In this document: one piece after another, positions 54,201-64,000 of the stretch | How the letters are laid out: each line of letters starts with the position of its first letter | Numbering within the stretch: the stretch's first letter is position 1 | Assembly: GCA_037074765.1 (NCBI GenBank) | Contig: JBAMDO010000569.1 | Span: 248,001 to 312,000 of the forward strand | Reading direction: 5' to 3' | Length of the DNA stretch: 64,000 nucleotides | Source of the DNA: Mansonella perstans | Lineage: Eukaryota; Nematoda; Chromadorea; Rhabditida; Onchocercidae | The notes under the pieces: model-generated | The model's input: the letters and a program-made list of their open reading frames with translations, nothing else | Databases searched by the model: none | What the model was told of the DNA's origin: nothing | Position numbers and translations under genes: made by a program

Positions 54201-57200
54201 CTGATAACAAATAATGCTTTTCTCTTTCTGTCTTCCTTATTACTTTTAACATGTGAAAACTTCGGTAGTTCTTCTAATAATAATAATCTTTCTCCCTCTT
54301 TCTCTCTCGCCTTCTTTTTCTCTCCCTAATAAATTGCATAAATTAAAATGCTTTTCAGATAACACAAGATGTTATCAATAAATTTTTGCTTTAATATAAG
54401 TATTGAATTTTAATGATATATCATTATGTTGAAAACTATGCGAATTTTGTTTTCAGTTAACTTAAATTTTGCGCAGAATATATGAATTTTCTTCTTCTTT
54501 TGCATGCAAAAATTTCATTAGAAGTTAAGTAAGATTTTTAAGTTAAGTGAAATTTAAATTCAGGTCACACTCATTCAGTGACTTTTGCATTTTAGTTTAA
54601 CAGTACAAACATGAATTTCATACAAATACATTCGACCAATAAAAGACACAAAAGTGCCGATCTGTCAGCATTTCCTGACAGTCACTCCTTCATCCCATTC
54701 TTCTTTCAGGATTTTTTTACAAATAAAGAAAGCATGGATGTCTTATACCAAACTTTTCCTTGGTTCCCTTCCACCTCGTGATTTTATTCACAAACAAATG
54801 CATTTCTTTCCTTTTCTCTCTGCTCGACAAAAGTTTTACAGAATTCATTTGGAAAAAAGTTACGAAATGATTGTTTTGCAGTTTGTAAGAAAAGTTTTAT
54901 ATTTCAATATTTCAAACCATCCATTTCCTCACTCAATCTCGAACACATTGCAAATGGATCAGCGATCGTATCTTTCCGTTTCCTATCTGTAAATTTCAGC
55001 ATTTTATTTAAACACTTAAAAAATATTGCAGACTTTTTCTTTTACAATGCAGAATAAGTTGATCCTATCATTTGTCACCTACCATTGCTTGTTATCGATA
55101 ATATTTTCAAACTATTGCCATTTTACCTTGTTAATTGTTTCTTACCTTGATAATTGTTTCTTCATTCAACCTTAATTGTTTTCTTTTATTTTAATAGATT
55201 GGGAAAATTTGCTCATGATAGTACATTAATTAGACGTTAAGCAATTCGGAGCAGTAGAAAGAAAGACATTAATGGAAGGAATACAAAAACTAAAAACTGA
55301 AATTTAAAAAACTGCATAGTGAAATTTTTACAATGGACTTTTAATGGTATAAAATAGTGTAAGTATAAAATATAAATTTAACCGTAGATTACCAAATTAA
55401 ATTTGGAATGACATAATAATTATGTAATAACATAGATCATTGATTTCATATGCGATAACTTAATCTTCCATAGGTGATTTTTCAACGATAATTATTACAC
55501 ATTCATTTGATTGATGGTTGTATGTTCACAACTTATTCTTTAACCAAAGCATTTTAATTACACTGTTGCTAGAATTAAGATTAATTTCTGTCCATTTCTC
55601 TCTTCATATTTTAATATCAAAAAGTACATTTTCAAAAAGATTTCATTCATCAAATTTCTCTCGAAAAATTTCTCTTTTGCTTTTCTTTGTAAAATAGTAT
55701 AATTACTGAAGAACTGATAAGCAAAATCATCACCTTCCTTGCCAATTTTCTCAAAAATCGTCGTGTCAGTTATCAACGATAATTGTCGGTTATCAGTAAT
55801 TATGGTACTTATCAGTTATCAATAATTATGTTATTTTAATTCGAAATTTTTGTTTTAATACAGCAAATACTTAAAAAAAGAAGTTTGTTGCAATATTTAT
55901 TTTTTTTGATTTATTAAAGCAATACTTCTCTAAATTTCTACAGATGCTAAGCATATCATAATTTTATTCGATTTACTGCTCATTTTGAAGAATGTCCTAA
56001 ACAGTTCCATTTTGAAAGCCTGTAAGTAATGATTTGAAATGAAATGAAATCTTTGAAGATTGCTTTTCGATGATATTATTTGCATGGAACACGAAACACT
56101 TCGCTTCTATCAGTGCCAATATTTTATGATTCATTCATGATATATTCCTATCATCTTTCTCCTTCCATATCATTGATTAACGACGACCACAACAACGACG
56201 AAGAAGGCGATCAACTTTTCACTCAGCACCTTTAGCGCATATTAGGCAAAAACTTGAAGTGCATTGTCCTCAATAAACGTTATGTAAATTATGATTCATT
56301 TGAGTGAAGGTGCGAATGACATATAGTTGAGTGATTTTCTGTCATTTTGGCAAAAAATTATCATCTATATTTCAATTTATTTTTGCGTGTTATTATTTCT
56401 TTTCGCCGAGCGACACCAATAGCAATTGATTTGTTATCATCAAATTTTTAATTCTATCATTCGAAACCACTTCTTTTCTCCATGTCTGATTGATACTATC
56501 ATTAATACTTCAATCGTTATCACTTTCATATTTGTATTAATCTTATTCATTCCATTCATTATCATTATTGTTAATAAAATAAACTGAATAAATAAAAAAT
56601 AGGTACTTTACTACTATAAAGGTAGTATCTATCATCTCCTTCTATCATTCGACTTATTCCTACATTTTAAAAATATTTATCATTCGGTTCTTTCCTCCTT
56701 GGTGGTAATATCTATCATCCGGTTCTTTCTTATCACTATTATCATCGTTATAACATTTTTGACAACTAAATACGGATGTCGAGCATTCTGCATTTCTATC
56801 AACCAAATTATCACAATTACATTTTACATTAATTTATGAACATCATCCCATTTTAATTGAATCATTAAATTTTTTGCATTAAATATCATAGATTTTTGCA
56901 TTAGATATCACTAGATATCTTTACGGTATAGAATAATTATCTCTTGATTCTTATCTAGTCTTATTTTTCATTGTTTCTGCACTTCTTCCCATTAGAAATT
57001 TTATATCGTAAAGAGTTCAATAGATATCATATTAACTGTTTAATGGTATCTGTTTTTAATCAAACTTAGTATCTTAATCATTACTTTCATTACTTTTTTT
57101 CATTACTTTCTCATTACTTTCAAATTTCTGGGAAATTTAAGATAAACACTGTCAAATTCAGATATAACTGATAATATTATTTGCGTTGATAACGATATTA

Positions 57201-60200
57201 CTTAGTAGAAAATAGTTACCTTCTATTGTATATCAGCGGTTCTGCTATATTCAACGGGTATCACTTTTGTCATTATCACGTAAAATACCGCTTTTTTTGG
57301 GTATGCCATTCCTATGCTACCACGACCGGTTATAGGAAAGAGGACAAATTAATACTTCTATCAAGTGATACTGCCATCAAAATGCGTTGGTGTTTCAGTG
57401 GAGGTCATATTTCACCACCTCCTCCACAACGAAAATTCTTTAATCCATCAACATCATCGCCAAACACAACAGCTGGATCTTCATCGAGCTCCAATGAAGT
57501 TACGTCGAACGATGAAGACCACAGACGGCTTAAGTTCATCTTTTATCGTTTTAAAGCAAAAAAACTTATTGATTAATTAACACTGATTGATTTTTATCAA
57601 ATTTCGAAAGAGGTCATTTATACTTTTAATTTGCTAATTACATGTTTGCGAATGAAAATGTATTTCGCAGAAGAACGGAAAAATCGTCGGATTCATTTCC
57701 AACAAGGATATCGAATCGGCCATCACTTCCACCGAAGCCAAAATTTGACGATCAAAATATTTCGACATCGCTGAGTGATGAAAAGGACGGTCTAAAAAGA
57801 TTGCAAAAATCTAATAGGATAGATAGCAGCGGTGACTGTGTAGACAGGGTCTCACGGAGAATTCAGAAAATAGGTTTGAATATTTGTTAAAAAAAAACAA
57901 TTTTCCAGAATATCTGTGCTAACTGCACAATGAGAAATGAAATACAATTACTCTCATTTTAGAATAATTGTATGCCAGCATGAAAGATTAGATTATTCAT
58001 GTAAGCAATTGAATTTGCTGAATTATTCCGAGATTAGATAACTCAATTTAGACCGATTAGATCATATATTATCTCCTACTGGGCATTCATTAGATCATAT
58101 ATTATCTCCTACTGGGCAACGATTAGATCTGGGCAACGATTAGATTCATTAGATCATATATTATCTCCTACTGAAACAATATTGGTACGTTTGTTGTCTG
58201 TCAAATCTTTTGAAATTAATTTTTAAGGATGGAATTTTTGACTTTCCATTCCTTTTTTCAATTTAATTCTCCATAAATTGCAGAAACTCTTCCGGGATTT
58301 CTTTGTTATAGGCTTAGATATTTTCTTTTTCATGAACCATGCGATGGAGAAATTTCAAATATTGTGAAATTTATCTAATTAGTTCTTGTATGTTTCCAAT
58401 TTTGTTTGCCGTTTTCAAATATTTTTGATTACTTTTCAGAATCAACCCCAATGGACGGTTCATCACCAAAACTCGCCCTAGGCAAAAGTTTTGTCTCAAA
58501 AGGACATGGACTTCAATGGTCAGCACATTTGGATTCAGGTACAGGCAATAATACTGGAGCACAGAGTACGAGTTCATTTAATGAATCCGAACCTGGTAGT
58601 GTTCTTCTCAACACAACTACCATTCCACACGATGAATTCTGTTCTTCATCACCCACTTCTTCAGGAATTGTTGCTGATATGAATGATTCTAATGCTGAAA
58701 GTAATCAGGTTATCAAATTCTTCTTTATACTGCACGAATTGGAACCACGTACGATAGTGTATGATAATGATATGACTCTATGTTAGATTTCATGACAAAT
58801 AACAGCTTTAAAATAAGAATTCTTGATTCCTATGAAATCAATGATTGCTCACTGATCGTTGAAAAAGCCGTTAATTGCAGCAGATCAATTTTTTTCGACA
58901 AATTTCGCGAAAGCTTTGATATTTTATCTTTCAGCACAATTACTTGCTATATCCTTTTTAGAGAACATCGGCAGCATCATCATTATCATCATCGGATCTA
59001 ACCGAATCTAATTTCGATTCTTCACAAATGGGAAAAACGTTCCAATCACGGATAGATGATTCATCGGCACTATCACGAGATCATCGACAAAAACAAGCAT
59101 CAGGTTATTTCAATGAAGCAGTTCAACGTCCGCAATTTGAACGAGTGCGTGAATCCTACAACGTTATGATGCCAACATTGGAAGAAAAAGCTGACCCAAG
59201 CAATAAATCTGTTTTACAAGATCTTTTCAATAGTTGCAGTCCTTCAATCGATCTGGGAATGACTGGTATTACAGGGCAACGATTTAATTTTTCTCTCAAT
59301 CTGAATAATCAGCGAGGTTTCATGCAGCGTTCTAATAGGTAACAAATATTACTTTGTCATTCCAACTAATTTTATCATTTACTTTACTAAAATTTCTCTC
59401 ATTTGTATTAAATTTGGAATAAGCAATTCATGAATAAAAAATTGGTTTGAAACCTGAAGTGCTATCTTTGTCCGCGAGTTATGTCATTGATAAAAATATT
59501 ATTCAACAGTAGCATGATGATAAGCAAGTATTCATTTTAAAATTTTGATCTAATTGCAACAATTTGAAGAAGTTCAATTTTATAATGGAAAGGATTTAAA
59601 AATTACGGAGTGTACAAGCGTATTTGAATTTCCGGAATTCCTAAGATGACAAAAGCAAAACATTTAGGAGCTTATCAATACCACCGGAAGATAGATATGC
59701 TTCGGAAGATCGGTTCAAACGTACCGAACGTAGCGAAAGCAGCACACCGGAATTATCAAATCAGTTCTGTTTCATGGATAGGTAAATGTGAAACTCGTAC
59801 AATTTATTGTTAACATATGAAGTGTCATAGCAAATAGTCAGTGCAAAATTTTGCACTAAGTTTCATATTTTTTGAAATGACTGGTTAATTTGCATAAAAT
59901 AGCGCAAAACAGAAAGCCATTCTCGGCTAACGATTCTCAAAGAGACTTGTCAATAAAAACAAAATACAATTTAATTAAAAAATTAGATCGAACGAAATTC
60001 TTAAAGCAGTAATTTAACTCGAGAGTTTTAAAGTTTTTAGATTTAAATGTTAATTTTTAGATTCAAATATTAATGCTAAATAAGATTTTTAAGAAGATTT
60101 TCTCAATTTTCAGTAATTTAACTCGAGAGTTTTAAAGTTTTTAGATTTAAATGTTAATTTTTGGATTCAAATGTTAATGCTAAATAAGATTAATCTATTG

Positions 60201-63200
60201 AAATCAAAAAAAGAAAAGTGTGAAACAAAATTTTGTTTTTATTCAAAGATTATTAAAATTAGGCATTGAGAAATTCTTCTTAAAAAATAATTAATAAATT
60301 GGTGGACAACGGATTTCTTTTTTTTTGTTGGATCAGTTTTTTCTTTTAAGCTGACCATCAGAATTTATTGATTGGTAAATTTTCACTCAAATTTCACAAG
60401 GAAGAAGTTTCTTCGCAGCGCAAAATTCTCTCAGGAATCTTAAAAACACAAAATGCTGGGAATTTATAAATGTATTTAATGAGGTGGAATTGTTTAGCAA
60501 TGGAAATAGCTCAACAAATGAGGGAAATCTTAAGAAGCAAATGATCTGCTCGAAACTTGCTGAACATTATCGTCATATTGAGAACAGTGTTGAGAGACTA
60601 GACAAGGTTGTTTTTCCTTTTTTTGTTTATGTGAATTTTCCAAAGTTTTATTATTTGTCAAAAAGAAATTGAAAGTGATAGAAAACTAATTTTTTGAAGA
60701 GAGGACGATCTGAAATAAATTTGTTATTATTCAATCGATTGATCTAGTCTTTATACTCCATATGCTTACTTAAAATTTAACTAAATTTTTTTTGATGCTT
60801 TGAAATGTTTAACTTCAAAAAAGTTGAATGCAATGATTGCAATTACATTTGCAGTGTACGACAGCACATGCATGGCGGCAACCGCATCTACTGCAGCAGT
60901 GTATTTTTGATATTAAAGAGCTCGTGGAGGTAATCACAAATTCAATGAATAGTTTCCTTGATGCCGCATGTCGTATAGCGGTTGACATAACTAATCCAAA
61001 AGGAGAAGGTATGCATCGCTTCTTTACATTCTTCATTGATTAATTAATCGTCCTTTAAATTTCTTCTACTTTAAAGCACTGAAATTTGAAGTTAATTTTT
61101 TCGATTATTTTATTTGAGAAATTGGAATCTAATTATCCAAGTTTAACACTCACTACCAATGAATATTCTTATCTAAAATTGCCAGTTGTTAAGAATATTA
61201 CTAATGTAATTGTTTCCGTAAATTAATGAGCTAAAAATTAATATAAAAAAAGCCTTTAGTTTATTTTATAAGCTAAAAAATTAAGCTCATAAGATAAGCT
61301 AAAGCAAGGTTAAAGCATATATTTTAGGTTTTAGTATTTTGTGTCATTTTGATTTTATTTCGGAGCTTAATTTCTTCAAATACTGCATCGAATATTTTTA
61401 ATCATGATTCTATTACATCAGAGAATTTCAAAATTCTTACGGTAATGGGGAAATATTTTCATAAAAACATTCTTAAAGAGTAAATATAATAGCGCTTGTA
61501 ATATAACAGTTATCACGAAATATCAAGCATCTCGAATTCTTCCTCTGAGAATTTCATAATTTTACACGAAATAGATCAGAAATTGTTTGATTTTCAGAAT
61601 TGAAGCAATTGCTTCTACCATTGAAAAACTCCTCTGCCATCATGGCCCAGTTGAAACAAAATTTGGATAGTACCGGTTGGACTCTTGGTGCGCTATCGCG
61701 GCCACGTAACATCTATGGGACAATACCGGGAACTGATACCTTGGATCAATTCCTTAATGTTATCAAACGAGTATCCATTTAGTTATTATTGATTACTGCT
61801 ATATTTTAGCAATGAGTACAAAGATGTTTGGAGCTTTTAACAATTAAAATAAGCTAATTATTTGATTACAACTTTAGACTTAATTAATCACTGTTTTTGG
61901 AAAAAATTGTTCGATTCGAATAATTTTTAAAATCTTTTTTTTTGTTGAAACTTTTGAAACTGCATTTTGAAATTCACAACTTTCATTTCATGTACTTAAA
62001 ATTTCAGCTACCAAATGATTGCTGTAAACTAATACAGTGGGCGTTATTAATGGTACCATCGTCAGGTGTCCGCTTTCTGACAAATGGTTTAAAAAATCCT
62101 TTATGTGATAATATCAATACTGGTATTGGTCAATCGCAGGATGATCCTTTATTAAGGCTGGTGATAAACTTTCAATGAATTAAATTTTGAAATTATTGCA
62201 ATTTTTAAATTTTTAAATTAAATTATTGTGATCCTTCAAAAGATACCACTACTCTGTTGTTATTCAGTGTTATCCTTTAACTTTTCCCCTATTTCTTTTA
62301 CTTTTAATTAATTTTGGTTGCTACTGTATTTTTCTCCATGCTTCTTTTTCAATATCTTTTTGGTTGTATTTTTTAACGAGTTCAATTAGCTTTAAAATTA
62401 TTCAGTAGTGACCAATAAATTCTGTAGTTCTTTCAATTTTGAGCAATTTTTAAAATGGAATGATTTAAATTGTAACACTGAAATTTTGTAGAATGTGTAA
62501 TGACAAAACATTAATTGGAGCGGACTGCAAAAAGCAATCAAATACTATTGCAAGTTTGAATGATTCTCTTGTACCATCACCAATCCTAACTTCTCGTGCA
62601 ACCTTTGGTCTAGCAAACATAACAACCGGTAAACAAAATCGCGTAACATTTGCGGATGAGCTGACTGCTTCAAATCGATTGTCAGACTCGGTTATGGAAG
62701 CACATGTTCTAGAAGAAGATGATCTGGAATCAGTGATCAGTGATCGCGATAGTTGCTATCAGGTTATCTTACTGCTTAATGATTAAAAATTATATGCAAG
62801 TTGAATGATGTTTCTAATACTTCATCATTTAAAAGTAACTAATTATACGATTTAATTCTTAATTTTATTTCTTTTTTGCTCTTTTTCCTGTATTTGGTAC
62901 TTCCTATGATTATTCAAGCTTATATTTGCTTAAACTAAAATTTTTCCCCCAAATAATTTTACTTCTGCTTGGTGTTATTTTATAATTTTGTTGGATATAT
63001 AATTTAATAGTTACCCTAAAGAGAGCATAGCCATCTTTTGCAAATAATATTATGACAAAATAAAATGAAACAGTGACATATTTAACGTTAGTAATTCATT
63101 GAATTTAATGGTAAATTAAAAGATTTTTCAATTTTTCAATGATTTTTAGCATTAATTTTTAACAATCGCATTTGTTTTTTGATTTCCAAATTTTCACATC

Positions 63201-63766
63201 AAATTTTATTATCAAAAATTGAAGGTAACAATAGTGTAATCAAGAATGAGAACAGTAATAAGTTTGTTAGTGATATAACTATTGAATTCAAAAGTATGTA
63301 TGCATATTTGTCTCATAATCCTGTTATTTCTTGAGATTAATCATCAAATGAAAACTTCAATGCTAATAAAAATTTGTTAGTCTAATTCAATAAGCAAAAT
63401 GAGACTTTCTGCATAATCATCAAAATTTTCATTGTTCTCTTTCATCGATTTTTTTTTTTGTTTAGATTTCATTTATGTGTTTTTCTTTTAATCATCTTTG
63501 AATTGATGAGATAATCAACTGATAACAATCGTTCCTGATAACTGATTTGCAATTGCATCAATAAATTCAAAGACATTAATGCTCCTTTTTTGACAGTAAT
63601 TTTTCAGGTAATAAAGTCGTTGTCCGAAGATGATAGACAATTAATTGAATTTTATTCGCCACAATTGGATGCACACACCGAATTCCTTTCGAAGGCAATT
63701 GAAGAATTCTTGACTGTAATTGAAGAACAAATGCCACCCCATGAATTTGTTCAGAAAGGAAAACTG
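36275..63766 (+). CDS. Cas-family (p130Cas/NEDD9-type) SH3 docking protein (3' partial)
   Basis: Cytoplasmic scaffold acting downstream of integrin/FAK/Src signalling. Exons: 36275-36478, 41231-41330, 44582-44709, 47647-47818, 48285-48424, 49158-49288, 57399-57533, 57671-57873, 58440-58708, 58962-59338, 59668-59781, 60498-60606, 60855-61008, 61598-61770, 62008-62160, 62492-62762, 63608-63766. About 997 residues are visible and the gene runs past the right edge. Exons 2-3 encode the SH3 domain (AIYDNQAEWPDELSFERGEI, GWWCC, IAPANRL). Exons 4-11 encode a Ser/Asn/Thr-rich linker with class-II PxxP motifs (PPPPQR, PSLPPK). Exons 12-15 give the helical serine-rich domain and exon 17 the start of the FAT domain (LSEDDRQLIEFY, PPHEFVQKGKL). 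All junctions agree in phase except exon 15 to 16. Exon 1 is in phase but encodes a hydrophobic stretch unusual for Cas proteins, so it is less certain. A 39-nt in-phase exon at 46731-46769 is possible. Confidence 0.88.
36479..41230 (+). other. 4.75-kb intron of the Cas-family gene
   Basis: It lies between the N-terminal exon and the first SH3 exon, both phase 0. It contains a TA microsatellite near 37665-37677, a 36-bp-arm inverted repeat at 40015-40134 and an oligo-A tract near 40353. Open frames at 38101-38382 (-) and 39581-39772 (-) are not convincing genes. Confidence 0.65.
40015..40134. repeat. Inverted repeat with 36-bp arms (MITE-like hairpin)
   Basis: The left arm 40015-40050 and right arm 40099-40134 are reverse complements at about 32 of 36 positions, both bounded by the CTGAATTATTA type end and GCATGC at the loop side. 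The loop is 48 nt. Weaker pairing seems to continue outwards to about 40000 and 40150. Confidence 0.85.
41231..44709 (+). other. SH3-domain exons of the Cas-family gene
   Basis: Exons 41231-41330 and 44582-44709 join in phase 1 (T plus GT gives Cys). Together they encode one SH3 domain with the ALYDN-equivalent AIYDN, an acidic RT loop (EWPDELSFERGE), the binding-surface GWW and a terminal PANRL box. The PDELSF...NRL combination is characteristic of Cas SH3 domains rather than generic SH3s. Binding partners in the family are proline-rich segments of FAK, PTP-PEST and C3G-type proteins. Confidence 0.92.
41331..44581 (+). other. 3.25-kb intron splitting the SH3 domain
   Basis: Phases of the flanking exons agree. 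The longest foreign open frame is on the minus strand at 43227-43508 (93 codons, mixed composition). It has no recognised family and no obvious splice partners. Confidence 0.7.
44710..47646 (+). other. 2.9-kb intron of the Cas-family gene, with a possible small exon
   Basis: Exons on both sides are phase 0 and can be joined directly. A 39-nt segment at 46731-46769, between an AG and a GT and also phase 0 at both ends, could be an optional exon. A (TA)n(TG)n microsatellite lies near 45983-46020. Confidence 0.6.
45983..46020. repeat. (TA)n/(TG)n dinucleotide microsatellite
   Basis: Roughly nine TA units are followed by GTGTATGTG-type units, inside an intron of the Cas-family gene. Confidence 0.85.
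47819..48284 (+). other. Intron of the Cas-family gene
   Basis: 466 bp between in-phase exons. Nothing further is seen. Confidence 0.8.
48425..49157 (+). other. Intron of the Cas-family gene
   Basis: 733 bp. The donor GTATGA also contains an in-frame TGA, so retention of this intron would end the protein two codons later, giving an SH3-only short form. Nothing else is seen. Confidence 0.7.
50731..50775 (+). promoter_or_regulatory. Candidate internal promoter in the 8.1-kb intron
   Basis: A strong TATA box in a GC-richer context (CGGGTATAAAAAAGCGCAG) stands out from the surrounding AT-rich intron. Transcription from here could yield a Cas isoform that starts downstream of the SH3 domain. This is an inference. 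Confidence 0.25.
53812..53918. repeat. Imperfect tandem repeat (TAACTTTATTTTAA / CTATAATTAACTCATAC)
   Basis: Three TAACTTTATTTTAA-type units are followed by two CTATAATTAACTCATAC units, within the 8.1-kb intron of the Cas-family gene. Confidence 0.8.
55768..55826. repeat. Imperfect tandem repeat around TTATCAxxAATTAT
   Basis: GTTATCAACGATAATT, GTTATCAGTAATTAT and GTTATCAATAATTAT follow one another with short spacers. Each unit is itself partly palindromic. Confidence 0.75.
57874..58439 (+). other. Intron of the Cas-family gene
   Basis: 566 bp between in-phase exons. It contains the three-copy repeat at 58055-58173. Confidence 0.8.
58055..58173. repeat. Three-copy tandem repeat in a Cas-gene intron
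   Basis: The phrase ATTAGATCATATATTATCTC followed by CTACTG occurs three times. A shorter GGGCAACGATTAGATC unit is duplicated between the second and third copies. It lies in the intron 57874-58439. Confidence 0.9.
59782..60497 (+). other. Intron of the Cas-family gene with a recent internal duplication
   Basis: 716 bp between exons that agree in phase (AG plus C gives Ser). It contains an 81-bp direct duplication with only about two differences. Confidence 0.8.
60007..60191. repeat. 81-bp direct duplication, nearly identical
   Basis: Copies at 60007-60087 and 60111-60191 begin CAGTAATTTAACTCGAGAG and end AATAAGATT, with about two substitutions between them and a 23-bp spacer. The low divergence indicates a recent local duplication. 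Confidence 0.92.
60498..62160 (+). other. Exons for the helical serine-rich (four-helix) domain of the Cas-family protein
   Basis: The four exons 60498-60606, 60855-61008, 61598-61770 and 62008-62160 encode amphipathic helices. Landmarks are HIENSVERLDK, DIKELVEVITNSMNSFLDAA, MAQLKQNLDSTGWTLGAL, TLDQFLNVIKRLPNDCCKL and a closing VRFL. Their order and spacing match the four-helix serine-rich domain of Cas proteins, which provides 14-3-3 and other docking. The introns between them (61009-61597 is the longest) show nothing else. Confidence 0.82.
62161..62491 (+). other. Intron with a splice-phase conflict
   Basis: The upstream exon ends in phase 0, but the downstream exon, if it starts after TTTTGTAG at 62491, needs phase 2. 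An alternative acceptor at 62534 (AAAAAG before CAATCA) would restore phase 0 with loss of 14 codons. A micro-exon or sequence error is also possible. Confidence 0.55.
62763..63607 (+). other. Intron of the Cas-family gene
   Basis: 845 bp between two phase-0 exons. It is AT-rich with nothing further recognised. Confidence 0.8.
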
Positions 63767-64000
63767 GTACTGTACTAATTCCATTCTTACTAGTTTTTTA
63801 CTCACCAGTTCTAATATTTACACAAATTTTTTTTTTTGAATTTACTATATTTTACCACTTTTATCACTCCCTCCAATTTTAAAAAAAAATTTAATATTCT
63901 AAATACATAATTTAACGTGATAAAGTGTAAAATGATGCATAGATAAGCTTATTTATTTCTTCATCAAAATTTACTTTTAAAAATAATTTACTAATAATCG
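63767..64000 (+). other. Start of the next Cas-gene intron at the window edge
   Basis: It opens with a GTACTG donor after the FAT-domain exon. The remaining FAT-domain exons and the stop codon must lie to the right of the window. Confidence 0.75.

Larger units (their letters stand above)
49289..57398 (+). other. 8.1-kb intron of the Cas-family gene
   Basis: The flanking exons agree in phase (AG at 49287-49288 plus T at 57399 gives Ser), so no exon is required inside, although in-phase optional exons cannot be excluded. Contents seen are a TATA-like promoter patch near 50731, an oligo-A tract near 50986-51003, tandem repeats at about 53812-53918 and 55768-55826, and imperfect CATTACTTT and TATCATTCGGTTCTTTC repeats near 56640-57125. 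Confidence 0.65.

Noticed and set aside
1..64000. CRISPR array, bacterial operon, prophage or virus-derived gene
   Set aside because: No regular repeat-spacer pattern, ribosome-binding sites, or viral or transposase open frames are seen. All supported genes are intron-bearing animal families.

Overview
The window is AT-rich eukaryotic DNA with compact exons, consensus GT...(TTT)CAG introns, long AT-rich introns, many homopolymer and ATT-type microsatellite tracts, and no operon, tRNA or rRNA that I can see. The gene families, the TTTCAG acceptor style and the mix of short and multi-kilobase introns point to a nematode, most likely a parasitic clade III (spirurid/filarial-like) species. This is an inference from style and families, not a species identification.

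Four protein genes can be rebuilt by joining exons whose splice phases agree. All are on the + strand. (1) 566-6858: the 3' part of a Dispatched/CHE-14-like, sterol-sensing/RND-type membrane transporter whose first exon(s) lie off the left edge. (2) 12580-18425: a secreted TINAG-like (tubulointerstitial nephritis antigen) protein, with a somatomedin-B-like Cys-rich head and a papain/cathepsin-B-like domain whose catalytic Cys is Ser. (3) 21409-24499: a complete nine-exon serine beta-lactamase-like (LACTB/LACT family) protein with an N-terminal hydrophobic anchor. (4) 36275 to beyond the right edge: a Cas-family (p130Cas/NEDD9-type) docking protein, with an N-terminal SH3 domain, a long Ser/Asn-rich linker, the four-helix serine-rich domain and the start of the C-terminal focal-adhesion-targeting domain. 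It spans more than 27 kb and has an 8.1-kb intron.

The spaces between genes (6859-12579, 18426-21408 and the 11.8-kb stretch 24500-36274) show no convincing coding exons. They hold a diverged direct duplication, two clear inverted repeats, short tandem repeats and a few promoter-like patches. I see no shared pathway between the genes. They look like an ordinary chromosome segment: one lipid-morphogen/cuticle transporter, one secreted matrix pseudoprotease, one beta-lactamase-fold enzyme and one adhesion scaffold.

I did not find a clearly new biological system. The observations most worth a second look are: the Cas scaffold lacks every YxxP docking motif in its visible linker; its first exon encodes a hydrophobic segment; the TINAG-like protein has lost its nucleophile; there are two splice-phase gaps where an exon seems to be missing; and there are palindromic or duplicated non-coding elements.
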